Assembly: GCA_031285685.1 (NCBI GenBank)
Contig: JAITVS010000335.1
Span: 1-39,082 of the forward strand
From: Tannerella sp.
GTDB taxonomy: Bacteria; Bacteroidota; Bacteroidia; Bacteroidales; Tannerellaceae
DNA: 39,082 nt
Reading direction: 5' to 3'
Shown: positions 14,658 to 24,833 of the stretch, one piece after another
Layout: every line of letters begins with the position of its first letter
Numbering within the stretch: position 1 is the first letter of the stretch
Notes under the pieces: model-generated
The model's database searches: none
Seen by the model: only the letters and a program-made list of their open reading frames with translations
What the model was told of the DNA's origin: nothing
Made by a program: the position numbers and the translations under genes

Positions 14658-17519
14658 ATGAGTAAAAAACTATGTGTTCTTGTATTGCTATTTTTCTCTT
14701 TATTTGGAGGAGCGCAGGAAAAAGTATTGAAAGGTGTGATTCTGAAACCGGGCGGAACCCCGGTTTCTTCAATCTATATTTACGATGAAACCGCACAACA
14801 ATGGCATCGTTCCGATTCCCGGGGCGCTTTTACACTGAATACGAAAAAGGGGAATGTCTTGTTCTTCGATACGGATGCACCAATTAATAAATATATTGTC
14901 GGCGAGGCCGATTCGATTACGGTAATATTTGATTATAGTTATGTTCATGGTCGTGTCTGTCTTGTCATTGAGAATGCAGATACTTCTTTATTCAGGACAT
15001 ATGCATGGGGGTTGAATCATCGGAATCAATCGGATAGCGGGGTAGGTATAATGGAAGATCATACACCTGTCTGGTTGGGTAATCTGCATGATTTATTGAG
15101 AGTCTATTCGTTGGATTTATTAAATGAAAAAGACAATCAGGTAGAAATTAAGCGGAGGAACGTTATGAGCCGCCGGTATGCGCGGGGGTTCGAAATAAAC
15201 CTGAAGACATCAGCCGGGTTCAATTCTCATATGGCTTTGCCCAAGCTGCAGTCTGCATTTGCTCAGGGAAGAGCGGAAGACGGTGTATTACAGTGGTTCG
15301 GCGCGGATAAGAATGAACTGTTTTCATGGGGACCGGCTGTTCATAATCTTGAATATTCGGGAACGGCTTACGATTATGATTTGCGGGGTGCTTTGGTACC
15401 TGCCGGAACAGGAAACGGTATTGTCGCCGGAACGTATGGCGCCAGGGATTTTTTTCGTACAGGGTTTTATACCGATAACAGCCTTCAGGTGTTATTACCC
15501 GGTTTATTGGGAGGATATGTGGATGTTGATCTCGGACAGAAACTGAATGAAAGCCCGATGCGTAATTCCGATTATGAATCTTATAACTTTTCGTTGGCGC
15601 TGAAGAATATGAGGCTGAGGTATATTAAAATGGATCTTGGCGTAACTTATAATCTGTCCGAAGGGCATCTATTAAACAGAGGGGCTAACCTGTCTTCTGT
15701 TTTGGCGGCCCTTTACACGACTCCTGCTACATTTGATAATAATAACGGATTAACAGCGAAGCAGGCCGTCCGGAATGCTTCGGCATTCAGTCTGCCGTCA
15801 GGTACGCTTCGCTCGTATGCTCCTGATGTGATTGAAAATCCTTACGGACTATTGAACAAGTTACCGGACAGGGAGAAAAATACACAGTTCATGACCTATG
15901 CAAGCCTGAAATACCGGACTACTGAATACGGAGGATTGAAAGCAACACTTGATTTGGCTTACAATAAGTATACGGATTACCGGAAAAATGCATGGTTTGA
16001 CCGGTCAATAATTTTCGATCCCGGCTTATTGACAATCAGAGATGCGGAAACAGAAAATTTCCGCCTGTCGTTTATTCCTTCCTGGCAATTTAAGAAAATG
16101 GACCGCTTGACAGTCTTTACAGGGTATGTAGGTGATTATCAGAAACAACATCTGGTGATGAATATGGAAAATCCGTTTTCTGCATCCAGATTTTATCATG
16201 AGGTAAAATATGGAGCCCGGTTTTCATGGTATGGGGATTTAAACGGGATTGTCGATTTATCTGGCTTTAATTATTTCAGTAATACCATCGATAAACAGGG
16301 GCGGTTCCTGCCTTATGCCGGTATTACGCTTGATTTCAGTGAATATGTTTATGAGTTTAGTGATTATTTAAAATTGAATGCAAACGCAGGAATGTCTTTG
16401 AATGAAGTTCCGCTTATTTACGATAATTCTGCAGTTCTCTCTACAGGCATTCATTCGTCAGAGTTTTTTAAGTATCGCGAAAATCAATATCTTGGCAGTA
16501 TAGGAGATCAAATCAAGCCTGAAATAAAAACCGAGTATCAGGCCGGTATATCTATGGGATTTTTCGAAAATAAGTTGAATGTCGATGTTGAATATTATAA
16601 TGCGACTACCCGCGATTATATGGCGCCTATATTAGCCACTTCCGGCATATATGCCCTTGATAATGTGGCGAAAATTAATAACTCCGGAATTGAACTTTCG
16701 CTTAGATATAACGGCTATCGTTATTCTCCGGATTTAAATTACAAAGTCGAACTTCATTTTTCCAAACCGAAATCTAACGTTATCAGGCTGAATAACAGTG
16801 CGGGTTATATTCCTGTCGCCGGATTTAGCAATGTGTTTACGGCATTAACCGAAGGTCAGCCGATAGGCGTTATTTATGGTACACGCTGGGAACGTGATGA
16901 TTACGGCAACAGGATGATCGGAGAAGACGGTTTTCCGCTTGTCGATGCGCGTCCTGCTCTGATTGGTGATCCTACTCCGGATTTTATATCTTCACTGTAC
17001 TCGGTGTTCAACTGGAAAAATTTATCATTCAGTTTTACCTTTGAATATCATCATGGAGGCGAACGCTGGAACGGAACGCAAGCCTGGCTCGATTATGCAG
17101 GGGTCTCTCAGAATTCGGCAGAACAACGGAACATTACTGATTATGTGTTCGAAGGAGTAAACAAGGCGACCGGACAGGTTAACACAACACCGGTAGATTT
17201 CTACAATCCTGTTTCGGGTTTGAATCGCTGGGTGCGGTATGGTCCCGAAGGAGTAGGAGAGGATTATATTCAGGATGCGGATTTTCTACGGCTTTCCAAT
17301 ATCGCTTTGTTTTATGATTTGTCCAGGGCGAAGTCCGGATTATTAAAGAATTTGTCCGTAGGTGTTTCGGCCGCAAATGTATTTGTCCTGACTAAATATG
17401 AAGGATCAGATCCGGCTTCACAACTGTTTAACTACAATACCGCTAAAGGGCTTGATTTGTTCAACATGCCGGGAGTACGCAGTTATCTTCTCACGGTAAA
17501 AATGAAGATAAACAAATAA
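14658..17519 (+). CDS. SusC-like outer-membrane barrel lacking a plug domain
   Basis: 953 aa. Signal peptide (residues 1-19, ..FGGAQ), then a degenerate CarboxypepD_reg-like domain (about 22-95, KGVILKPGGTPVSSIYIYD). After ~70 residues without plug motifs, sequence typical of the SusC/RagA barrel begins near 185 (GRAEDGVLQWFGADKNELF, then the FSWGP motif). The barrel continues to the end with characteristic elements (QAGISMGFFENKLNVDVEYY, DPTPDFISSLYSVFNWKNLS, FLRLSNIALFYDLSR). Normal family members are about 1000 aa and carry a ~130-residue plug with RIRG, a DGV segment and a YGSRAANGVI-like end. None of these is seen. It lies 20 bp before the macroglobulin gene that contains such a plug, so the two products may assemble together (inference). 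Confidence 0.8.
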   Translation: MSKKLCVLVLLFFSLFGGAQEKVLKGVILKPGGTPVSSIYIYDETAQQWHRSDSRGAFTLNTKKGNVLFFDTDAPINKYIVGEADSITVIFDYSYVHGRVCLVIENADTSLFRTYAWGLNHRNQSDSGVGIMEDHTPVWLGNLHDLLRVYSLDLLNEKDNQVEIKRRNVMSRRYARGFEINLKTSAGFNSHMALPKLQSAFAQGRAEDGVLQWFGADKNELFSWGPAVHNLEYSGTAYDYDLRGALVPAGTGNGIVAGTYGARDFFRTGFYTDNSLQVLLPGLLGGYVDVDLGQKLNESPMRNSDYESYNFSLALKNMRLRYIKMDLGVTYNLSEGHLLNRGANLSSVLAALYTTPATFDNNNGLTAKQAVRNASAFSLPSGTLRSYAPDVIENPYGLLNKLPDREKNTQFMTYASLKYRTTEYGGLKATLDLAYNKYTDYRKNAWFDRSIIFDPGLLTIRDAETENFRLSFIPSWQFKKMDRLTVFTGYVGDYQKQHLVMNMENPFSASRFYHEVKYGARFSWYGDLNGIVDLSGFNYFSNTIDKQGRFLPYAGITLDFSEYVYEFSDYLKLNANAGMSLNEVPLIYDNSAVLSTGIHSSEFFKYRENQYLGSIGDQIKPEIKTEYQAGISMGFFENKLNVDVEYYNATTRDYMAPILATSGIYALDNVAKINNSGIELSLRYNGYRYSPDLNYKVELHFSKPKSNVIRLNNSAGYIPVAGFSNVFTALTEGQPIGVIYGTRWERDDYGNRMIGEDGFPLVDARPALIGDPTPDFISSLYSVFNWKNLSFSFTFEYHHGGERWNGTQAWLDYAGVSQNSAEQRNITDYVFEGVNKATGQVNTTPVDFYNPVSGLNRWVRYGPEGVGEDYIQDADFLRLSNIALFYDLSRAKSGLLKNLSVGVSAANVFVLTKYEGSDPASQLFNYNTAKGLDLFNMPGVRSYLLTVKMKINK

Positions 17520-17539
17520 CATGTAAAAACACAGATCAT

Positions 17540-20500
17540 ATGAAAACAAAAACATTCTATACCATTCTATTTCTTTTAACCGGATTGTCTTTATTGACTT
17601 CATTTGCATTTGACTCGGATTTATCTTTTGTTGTTCAGCTAAAAAATAAACTCAGACAGTATAATGAGAAATATGCTGAAGAAAAATTGTATGTTCAGAC
17701 GGATAAGACGATTTATAAGCCGGGAGAGTACATTTTTTACAATGTATTCCTTACCGAAGCGGCAACAGGCAAGCCATCGGTTATCAGCGACATTGTTTAT
17801 GTGGAATTATACGACCCTAAAGGTACGCTGGTAGAGAAGCAGACGCTGAATGTGAGAGACGGACTTGCAGGCGGACATTGCCGGGTCGATGAATCACATC
17901 CGGGCGGCCTTTATACGATTAAAGGATATACGCTGTGGATAACTAATTTTGGAGAAGACCGCATTTTTAAAAAAGAAATTCAAGTACAGAAGGTAATTAC
18001 ACCCCGTTTATTGCTTAAAATTGATTTCCGGAAAAAAGCATATGGTAAAGGTGATGAGGTAATCGCCGATCTGAAAGTCAGCGACCTGAAAAATGTGAAG
18101 GCTGCAAATGCCAAAGTGAATGTGAAGGTGAATATTGCAGGAAGGTTAGCCGAAGAATTTACGGTCGCAACCAATCAATCGGGAGAAGCAGAAATAAAAT
18201 TCGGATTACCGGTTGATTTGAATACCACCGATGTGTTGGTGCAGGCGATTGTTTATTATGAGGGTGTTCAGGAATCCATTTCGCGTACCGCTCCGGTGGT
18301 TTTGGATAATATAACCTTGCGCTTTTTTCCCGAGGGCGGAAGCTGGGTGTATGGAACGTCGGGATGTCTCGCTTTTGAAGCAATCAATGAGTTCGGGAAA
18401 GGCGCTGATGTCAGTGGAGATATAATCGATGAAGATGACCGTGTAGTAACTTCTTTTGAAAGTTTTCATTTTGGTATGGGCAGCTTCCGGCTAATTCCCG
18501 AAGAGGGGAAAAAATATTATGCGCGGATAAAACGTCCGGCAGGTAATGAAACGCCGGTCGAACTGCCTTCGCCACAAACCGGTTTTATGCTGAATCTGAA
18601 AGAAACAAGCGGGAAAACATTGAAATGGAAAGTCTATACGCCGGGAAAAACAAAGGCGTATATCGGAGTCAGCGTACATGGTGTATTTTACGAAGGTAAA
18701 ACAATCGGACTGAAGAAAGGAGACAATACGGTGGATTTTGATATTGCTGGGCTTCCGGGAGGAGTTGGAGTGTTTACACTCTTCGATGCGAAAGGTAAAC
18801 CCATGTGCGAACGTCTGGTTATGCTGAATCCGCAGAAGCAATTGAATATCAGTATAGAGGCGGATAAAGTATACTATGAACCGGGCGAAAAAGTTGTTGT
18901 TGATCTGAAAGCCACTGATGATAATGGAACTCCTGTGCAGGCTATGATGGGATTATCAGTTGTCGACGAACAAATACTGACAATGGCGGATGATAAACAG
19001 GATAATATACTGACGTATATGTGGTTGTCTTCAGAGCTGGAAGGGAAGATCTACGAACCGTCTTTTTATTTTAATAAAGAGGAAAAGAAGTCGGATAGGG
19101 CCGTTGATTACCTGCTACTTACTCATGGATGGCGGATATACACCTGGGATGATGTGATTACACAGGATAAACCGTTAATCAGGATGGCCGAAAACCTGAA
19201 TGACGGAATTTACGGTTATCTGGTAGATGAAAAAGGAGAGCCGCGGAAGGGTATTTTCTACCTGTTCGAAACAGAGGGTAAAAGGCGGGTATTAAAACTT
19301 GAGACAAACGAAAAAGGACAATTTATGTTCCTGAACACGGATCCGACCGTATCTGCATTGTTGCTTACCCGGAAACCCAACAAGGTTCGCCTGATTGATA
19401 AATCGATGCAGGCATTCGGTATTATGGAGGAAAATACAGAAAACCCGTTGGATGAAAGTTGGATAATTGAAGATTTGGTAGATAGTGAACTGATTACGGA
19501 AACTGAAATGTTTGAAGACCTGAATATCGAAATCATGTCGGAAGAGGTGGTTTCGTCTGAGGTCTATAGTATAGTTCAGGAATATAGGGAGCCTCTCAGT
19601 GACGAAGTCGCTTTGGAGGACATCGTTGTTGTGGGTTATGGCGCCCGGAAAAAGCAACACCAGACAGGCGCTGCATTCTCCATTGAACAGGATTATTTGA
19701 GGTCGTTTGATGGATTCGCCGGAAGGGTCGCCGGAGTGAATGTCAAACAGCAGGATCTGAATCCGGCAATGGGAGACAGAATGCGTATAAGAGGAAGTTC
19801 TTCGGTTGTAAATAATAATAGCCCTCTTTTTGTTGTAGATGGTGTATTGATGGAGTCACAGGGAGATAATTTTGATCCGTTGTCTGCCGTCAATATGAAT
19901 AGTATTGAATCGTTAACCTTTATGAAAGATGCGGTGGCGTCATCCCTCTATGGCTCCAGAGGTATGAATGGGGTGATCCTCATCAATACCCGGCGTCCTA
20001 ATTTCCCGTATACATATAAGACGGTCTACAAAGAGCCTTTTTATAATGCTTCCTATGTATTTCCTAAAAGTAATAAGTATATTTTCCGGGAAGCGAAAGA
20101 ATACTATACTTTATTACCCAGAATAGAATCGGAAGATGGTGTGCGGGAAGATTTCAGAACGACGGTTTACTGGAAAGATAAAATTAAAACCGATACTGAT
20201 GGGAAAGCGCAGATTACATTCTTTAATAATGATGCTAACTCGGCTTTCCGTATTACTACCGAAGGGATTACGCATACCGGATTAGCCGGACGTGCGGAGT
20301 TTACATATTCCACCCGGATGCCGTTGTCGCTGGATATGAAGATCCCGAATTATATGAATTACAGCGATAGAGTCGAATTGTCTGTTTCCGTCCGTAACAA
20401 TACGACTGAGGTCATGAGTCCGGATATCAGTTTTGCTGTGCCGGAAGGTTTGATTCTTGAAGAAATGAGTTCGCGACGGATCACCATACAGCCTGAAATG

Positions 20501-22210
20501 TCCGAAGTCATTACGTTTACGTTGAGAAGTGCCGGAGTAACCGGAAAATTTCCGGTTGAAATCAATCTGAAAGAAAAAGAGTTTTCCGACATGATGAAGC
20601 ACGAAATAGAAGTATATCCGGTAGGGTTTCCACGTAGTGTAAATATATCCGGCAGGGATAGAAGCCGTAGCGGTACGGTTGTTTTGAGTGATATGGAGCC
20701 GAAATCGCTTCGGGGCGAGGCAACCGTACACCTGAGTGTGTTCGATGAATTGTTTTCCGGAGTAGAAGCCATCCTGAGAGAACCTTACGGTTGTTTCGAA
20801 CAAACATCATCCATGACATTTCCGAATATTTTTGTCATGCAACTGATGAATGCTACTGGATCGGGCACTCCGCAGATACAAAAACGTGCTATGACATATA
20901 TCGAAAGCGGTTATAAGCGATTGACCGGCTATGAGATAAAAACCGGAGGCTTTGAGTGGTTCGGCAGTCCGCCGGCTCATGAGGCGCTGACAGCTTACGG
21001 TTTAGTGGAGTTTTATGAGATGAGTAAGGTCTATCATGGCGTAAGCCGCGAGATGATGGAGCGGACAAAGAAATGGCTGCTCGGACGCCGGGATGAGAAT
21101 GGGCTTTTTATACAGACAAAAGGAAAGTATGCTTTCGCGTCTGTTCCGTATGATGTGAATTGTGCCTATTTTATGTATGCCCTGACTGAAACGGGTGTGT
21201 CTTACAGCGAGATAGAAAAAGCATATCAGTACTCACTGAAAGAAGCGGAGAACAGCCGCGATCTGTACCGGATGTCGCTGATGGCGCTGGCTGCCCGTAA
21301 TTTAAAACGCATGGATGAATACAAACGCCTGGTTAGTTATTTTGAAGATGCGGCAAGGCCTGATCCGTATTTTAAAGAAATAAAGGTGCAGACTACCATT
21401 GTAAGCAGTTCCTATCAACATGCCGTTGTTGAGGCGGTCGCTCTGTGGGCCGTTGCATTGATACGTGATGCCTCTTCGGATGTCAGGATGATAGAGCAAT
21501 GTATTAATTTCATATCAAGCAGACGAACCGGCTACGGATATGGAAATACGCAGGCTACTTCATTGGCATTGAAAGCGCTTACTGATTATGCGGTTCATTT
21601 CATGAAGTCCAATGAGGACGGAGTAATGAGTTTAATGGTAAATGGAACAGCCGTAACGATACCTTTTACTAAGGACATGAAAGAATCGGTAGTAGATACG
21701 GATTTTGTAAAATATCTGACAGAGGGGACAAATAAGCTGGAAGTGACACTTAACAGCAAAGTATCCTATCCGTATTCGATTGTGCTGAACTGGAACACGA
21801 AAACTCCTGAAAGCGCCGGGAATTGTCCGTTGCATCTTACTGCTAAGTTGTCGCAAAATAAGGTCAGAATCAATGAAACGGTTCGTCTTACGGTCAGCCT
21901 GAAAAATAAGGAAAATAAAGGTCAGCCTATGAGTATTGCCGTAATCGGAATACCGGCGGGACTAAGTCCGCAACCCTGGCAACTGAAAGAATTGCAGGAA
22001 AAAGGCGCATTTGATTATTACGAAATATCCGGCAATCGTCTGGCATTTTTTTACCGGGGATTAATAAGCAACGATATAAAAGAGATCAATCTGGACCTGA
22101 AAGCGGATATTCCGGGAGAATATACAGGCGCTGCCTCATCCGGCTACCTCTATTACACCCCTGAAGAACGCCATTGGAACAAAGGGTTGGAAATTAGTAT
22201 TACAAAGTAA
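17540..22210 (+). CDS. Alpha-2-macroglobulin-like protein with TonB plug domain
   Basis: 1556 aa. Signal peptide at 1-23 (cleavage near SFA-F). An MG2-type domain starts near residue 50 (VQTDKTIYKPGEYIFY) and a further MG domain near 438 (EADKVYYEPGEKVVVDL). At about 690-822 lies a complete SusC-type plug: LEDIVVVGYGARKKQHQTG, then MRIRGSSSVVN, PLFVVDGV and ASSLYGSRGMNGVILINTR. The A2M core follows (about 875-940, WKDKIKTDTDGKAQITFF), then a thioester domain with GCFEQ (Cys1085, Gln1088) and an alpha/alpha-barrel region to about 1340, ending in a beta-rich domain. The gene follows the plugless barrel by 20 bp. Protease trapping through the thioester is the family expectation; docking to the barrel is inference. 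Confidence 0.85.
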   Translation: MKTKTFYTILFLLTGLSLLTSFAFDSDLSFVVQLKNKLRQYNEKYAEEKLYVQTDKTIYKPGEYIFYNVFLTEAATGKPSVISDIVYVELYDPKGTLVEKQTLNVRDGLAGGHCRVDESHPGGLYTIKGYTLWITNFGEDRIFKKEIQVQKVITPRLLLKIDFRKKAYGKGDEVIADLKVSDLKNVKAANAKVNVKVNIAGRLAEEFTVATNQSGEAEIKFGLPVDLNTTDVLVQAIVYYEGVQESISRTAPVVLDNITLRFFPEGGSWVYGTSGCLAFEAINEFGKGADVSGDIIDEDDRVVTSFESFHFGMGSFRLIPEEGKKYYARIKRPAGNETPVELPSPQTGFMLNLKETSGKTLKWKVYTPGKTKAYIGVSVHGVFYEGKTIGLKKGDNTVDFDIAGLPGGVGVFTLFDAKGKPMCERLVMLNPQKQLNISIEADKVYYEPGEKVVVDLKATDDNGTPVQAMMGLSVVDEQILTMADDKQDNILTYMWLSSELEGKIYEPSFYFNKEEKKSDRAVDYLLLTHGWRIYTWDDVITQDKPLIRMAENLNDGIYGYLVDEKGEPRKGIFYLFETEGKRRVLKLETNEKGQFMFLNTDPTVSALLLTRKPNKVRLIDKSMQAFGIMEENTENPLDESWIIEDLVDSELITETEMFEDLNIEIMSEEVVSSEVYSIVQEYREPLSDEVALEDIVVVGYGARKKQHQTGAAFSIEQDYLRSFDGFAGRVAGVNVKQQDLNPAMGDRMRIRGSSSVVNNNSPLFVVDGVLMESQGDNFDPLSAVNMNSIESLTFMKDAVASSLYGSRGMNGVILINTRRPNFPYTYKTVYKEPFYNASYVFPKSNKYIFREAKEYYTLLPRIESEDGVREDFRTTVYWKDKIKTDTDGKAQITFFNNDANSAFRITTEGITHTGLAGRAEFTYSTRMPLSLDMKIPNYMNYSDRVELSVSVRNNTTEVMSPDISFAVPEGLILEEMSSRRITIQPEMSEVITFTLRSAGVTGKFPVEINLKEKEFSDMMKHEIEVYPVGFPRSVNISGRDRSRSGTVVLSDMEPKSLRGEATVHLSVFDELFSGVEAILREPYGCFEQTSSMTFPNIFVMQLMNATGSGTPQIQKRAMTYIESGYKRLTGYEIKTGGFEWFGSPPAHEALTAYGLVEFYEMSKVYHGVSREMMERTKKWLLGRRDENGLFIQTKGKYAFASVPYDVNCAYFMYALTETGVSYSEIEKAYQYSLKEAENSRDLYRMSLMALAARNLKRMDEYKRLVSYFEDAARPDPYFKEIKVQTTIVSSSYQHAVVEAVALWAVALIRDASSDVRMIEQCINFISSRRTGYGYGNTQATSLALKALTDYAVHFMKSNEDGVMSLMVNGTAVTIPFTKDMKESVVDTDFVKYLTEGTNKLEVTLNSKVSYPYSIVLNWNTKTPESAGNCPLHLTAKLSQNKVRINETVRLTVSLKNKENKGQPMSIAVIGIPAGLSPQPWQLKELQEKGAFDYYEISGNRLAFFYRGLISNDIKEINLDLKADIPGEYTGAASSGYLYYTPEERHWNKGLEISITK

Positions 22211-22220
22211 AAAACAGAAA

Positions 22221-22257
22221 AAACATAGCTGCGCAAAAATATTGCGTGGCTATGTTT
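22221..22257 (+). terminator. Terminator after the macroglobulin operon
   Basis: AAACATAGC (22221-22229) pairs with GCTATGTTT (22249-22257), and CGCAA with TTGCG inside it, giving a strong hairpin just after the stop codon at 22210. The arms are A-rich on the left and T-rich on the right, so it could stop transcription. It separates the macroglobulin operon from the RNA-repair genes. Confidence 0.7.
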
Positions 22258-22322
22258 GAATCTTTGTGATGTCAAATTTCATTTTTATAAAGATGTTGTA
22301 AAAAAATAAAGGATAAAGATCT

Positions 22323-23636
22323 ATGATTATCAAAATTACAAGTAATAACGACTATCTGTTGGATATACTTTTTAAGAATCCGGATACTGATTCCGGATTA
22401 TATTTTAAGCCGCTTAAGAACGGGCAGATTGTAGGAAATGCAATTGATAAACATCACTATGAGGTTGTCTTTCAGGATACGAAATACAGTTATTTGCCCG
22501 AAGATAGTAACCAGATTGATTATCAGAGCTATTGTTCGCCGTTGGTTGTGCTGCATATATGTAACGAATTATTCGGCCATATCCTGAAAAGCAGGGAGGA
22601 ATTTTCCGTAAAGCCGATCAATTGGCTCAATATTACGCAGGGAGAAGCCGATACGGAATGTTGCATGATTGAGATTCCGTCGTTCTATATCGATTCCAAC
22701 TGGTTTCGTAACGGACGCTTTTTGCTTACTAAATATTTTGAAGGCATAAAAATTGAACAGCAAAGTAATCGCGTTTTTAAATTGACGGTGACAGCCAAAT
22801 CGGTTTTTGAAGCAGTCAATCTATTAGCATTGACCGCTCTATTAACGCATGTGACCAACAATTACAGTGTATATACCTATATCGACGACCAGTTGGCTCA
22901 GAAGTTCGGGCGTATTCTGACGAATATAGATCATGTTCCGTATTTTGTGTTCTATCTGTTTATCATGCGTGCGGTGAAGTCGCCTCGTCAGTTCGAAGAG
23001 CTGAAGCCTGTGTTCGAAAGTTATCTCAATAGATCGGGATTAAAAGCCGATCTGGTATTGGAGGGTACCTATCGCCAGCGGATTCAGTTTATTACGTCTT
23101 GTTTGGAAAAAGATATTCCGGTGCTGGATATTGGTTGCGGCGAATTGACTTATTATAAAAAAATGATGGCGCAGGATTTTGCCGCTACTTATTATGCGAT
23201 AGATATTGATCCGCAATTTGAACGGCTTGCTCAAAACATATCCCGCAGATATGAGAACGATAACCTGATCTTCTTTCATTCGTTGGATGAATTCGCTTCG
23301 GAAGAACAGCTGAATGTACTTCTTACCGAAGTGATAGAACATAATCCGCCTGAAGAAGCAAGGCGTTTGATCAAGAAAGCATTGTCGTATAACGTAAATA
23401 AGTTGCTTATCACAACTCCCAATCAGGAATTCAATCAGTTCTATAATATGGAGCAGGAGCTTCGGCATGATGATCATCATTTTGAACTGACGCAAAAAGA
23501 ATTTAAAGAATTGATAGAAGATGTTATTCTTGATATGGAATGTTCGGAGGGACTGAATGTCGAATTTTTTTATCTGGGAGACTGTCTTAACGGAATACAA
23601 CCGACACAAGGATGTATAATAACAAAAGAAGAGTAG
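22323..23636 (+). CDS. hen1: Hen1 RNA 3'-terminal ribose 2'-O-methyltransferase
   Basis: 437 aa. The N-terminal half (1-240) corresponds to the bacterial Hen1 domain that activates the Pnkp ligase in known systems. The C-terminal half is the methyltransferase. It has the SAM-binding VLDIGCGEL (about 268-276), the acidic strand AIDID (near 295), the metal site ExxEH (Glu336, Glu339, His340 in EVIEH) with its partner RHDDHHFELT (about 380-390), and TTPNQEFN. All catalytic metal ligands known for Hen1 are present. Known bacterial Hen1 methylates the 2'-OH at the 3' end of a broken RNA before sealing, which protects the repaired site from recutting by 2'-OH-dependent ribotoxins. It is the first gene of a three-gene cassette and ends 2 bp before the ligase gene. 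Confidence 0.9.
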   Translation: MIIKITSNNDYLLDILFKNPDTDSGLYFKPLKNGQIVGNAIDKHHYEVVFQDTKYSYLPEDSNQIDYQSYCSPLVVLHICNELFGHILKSREEFSVKPINWLNITQGEADTECCMIEIPSFYIDSNWFRNGRFLLTKYFEGIKIEQQSNRVFKLTVTAKSVFEAVNLLALTALLTHVTNNYSVYTYIDDQLAQKFGRILTNIDHVPYFVFYLFIMRAVKSPRQFEELKPVFESYLNRSGLKADLVLEGTYRQRIQFITSCLEKDIPVLDIGCGELTYYKKMMAQDFAATYYAIDIDPQFERLAQNISRRYENDNLIFFHSLDEFASEEQLNVLLTEVIEHNPPEEARRLIKKALSYNVNKLLITTPNQEFNQFYNMEQELRHDDHHFELTQKEFKELIEDVILDMECSEGLNVEFFYLGDCLNGIQPTQGCIITKEE

Positions 23637-23638
23637 TA

Positions 23639-24823
23639 ATGGAAGAATTAAAAAGATTAAAAAACCGGATTGATCATTTTTGTGAGAACAAAGTCAATGC
23701 CTTTTCCCCGACCATATCTCCTGCTCCTAAATCGGTCGAACGGAATGAAATAGAAAGTATCGACCGGGCTATCCGTTATTTTTATGATAATGGAGTACGG
23801 GAAATTGTGGCACAACGAAAATATATGGGGTCGTATTGTGATATTTATTTGTTTAAAAATCCGGATGATACGTATTTTGTCAGTCGCAATGGATATAAAA
23901 TAAATCAGATAGATCTGAATACAGTAATAAAGGCTTGTCGTGAGTTGCATGACCGGTTTGACTGGTCAAATTTATCGGTCGTCATTATTCAGTCCGAATT
24001 GATGCCGTGGGGCGTATTGGGAAAGGGACTGATTGAAAATGAATTTGTCGGTTACCTGAATGTTCATCAAAATCATTGCGACCATCTTTTGCAATCGGAT
24101 TTATACGGGAAGATTGCTAAAGTAAAGGAAACACAAGTCTATCAGGAATACCTGGAAGATAAAAAGCGACTTTCCGGAAAAGAGATGAAAGAGAAATATC
24201 CGTCTCATATTATTCGTCAATACGAATCCCTTACTGCATTTCGTGTACTGGATTTGGATGTTTATAAACAAAGTGTTGATATTTACCGGCAACAAATAGA
24301 GCATTTCGGTATGCCGGGCGATATTTATTTCAAACCGTTCAATATACTGAAAAAAGTGTTTGACGACGGTAGCGAAGAACTGGTGAATGATAATACAAGT
24401 TACAAGTCTGTGAACGACGATGAATTTCTGAGCCTACCTGTCGGCAATGAAGAAGAATTAAGCAACACAATCCGGACGGTTTATAAATGGTTTTCCATGC
24501 TGGAGAAAAACATGGAGGAGGGTATTGTTATAAAACCCCGTCAGGCGTTTATCAAAGGATTGCCTCCTGCATTCAAAGTGCGGAATAATCGATACCTGAC
24601 CATGATTTACGGTGTTGATTTTCATGAACAGTATAACTATTATCTTAATAAACGTAAAATCGGGCGCAAGCTGGAATGTTCCGTTAACGACTGGATGTTG
24701 AACCTGGAGATATTGAATGTGAAGTATAAGGATATTCATGTAGAAAACTATCTACTGAAAAATCTGGTATTCGACCGCATTATGGGTGAGCGAATCGAAG
24801 CTACATTAGACGTAAGATTGTAA
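23639..24823 (+). CDS. RNA ligase, Pnkp-ligase type, stand-alone
   Basis: 394 aa from ATG 23639, 2 bp after the hen1 stop and with AGAAGAG upstream; ATG 23612 is in frame but overlaps hen1. It has the nucleotidyltransferase motifs of ATP-dependent RNA ligases: motif I KYMGS with Lys61 as the AMP-accepting residue, motif III-like TYFVSRNGYKI (about 80-90), motif IV EEGIVIKPR (about 292-300) and motif V AFKVRNNRYL (about 311-320). The KxMGS form and the long C-terminal extension fit the ligase module of bacterial Pnkp, which is normally the third domain of a ~850-aa protein. Here it is encoded alone, between Hen1 and the kinase/phosphatase, so it should seal the ends those enzymes prepare. Confidence 0.88.
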   Translation: MEELKRLKNRIDHFCENKVNAFSPTISPAPKSVERNEIESIDRAIRYFYDNGVREIVAQRKYMGSYCDIYLFKNPDDTYFVSRNGYKINQIDLNTVIKACRELHDRFDWSNLSVVIIQSELMPWGVLGKGLIENEFVGYLNVHQNHCDHLLQSDLYGKIAKVKETQVYQEYLEDKKRLSGKEMKEKYPSHIIRQYESLTAFRVLDLDVYKQSVDIYRQQIEHFGMPGDIYFKPFNILKKVFDDGSEELVNDNTSYKSVNDDEFLSLPVGNEEELSNTIRTVYKWFSMLEKNMEEGIVIKPRQAFIKGLPPAFKVRNNRYLTMIYGVDFHEQYNYYLNKRKIGRKLECSVNDWMLNLEILNVKYKDIHVENYLLKNLVFDRIMGERIEATLDVRL

Positions 24824-24833
24824 AAGAGAGATT

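Noticed and set aside
20282..20819. Long minus-strand frames opposite the second macroglobulin
   Set aside because: They lie antisense to a strongly supported gene, overlap one another in several frames, and have no start signals or recognisable domains. The same applies to other antisense frames across the giant genes.
22258..22322. Consensus promoter for the RNA-repair cassette
   Set aside because: A TTTG occurs at 22263-22266, but no TAnnTTTG-like element stands 19-21 bases downstream. The real promoter may use another sigma factor or activator.
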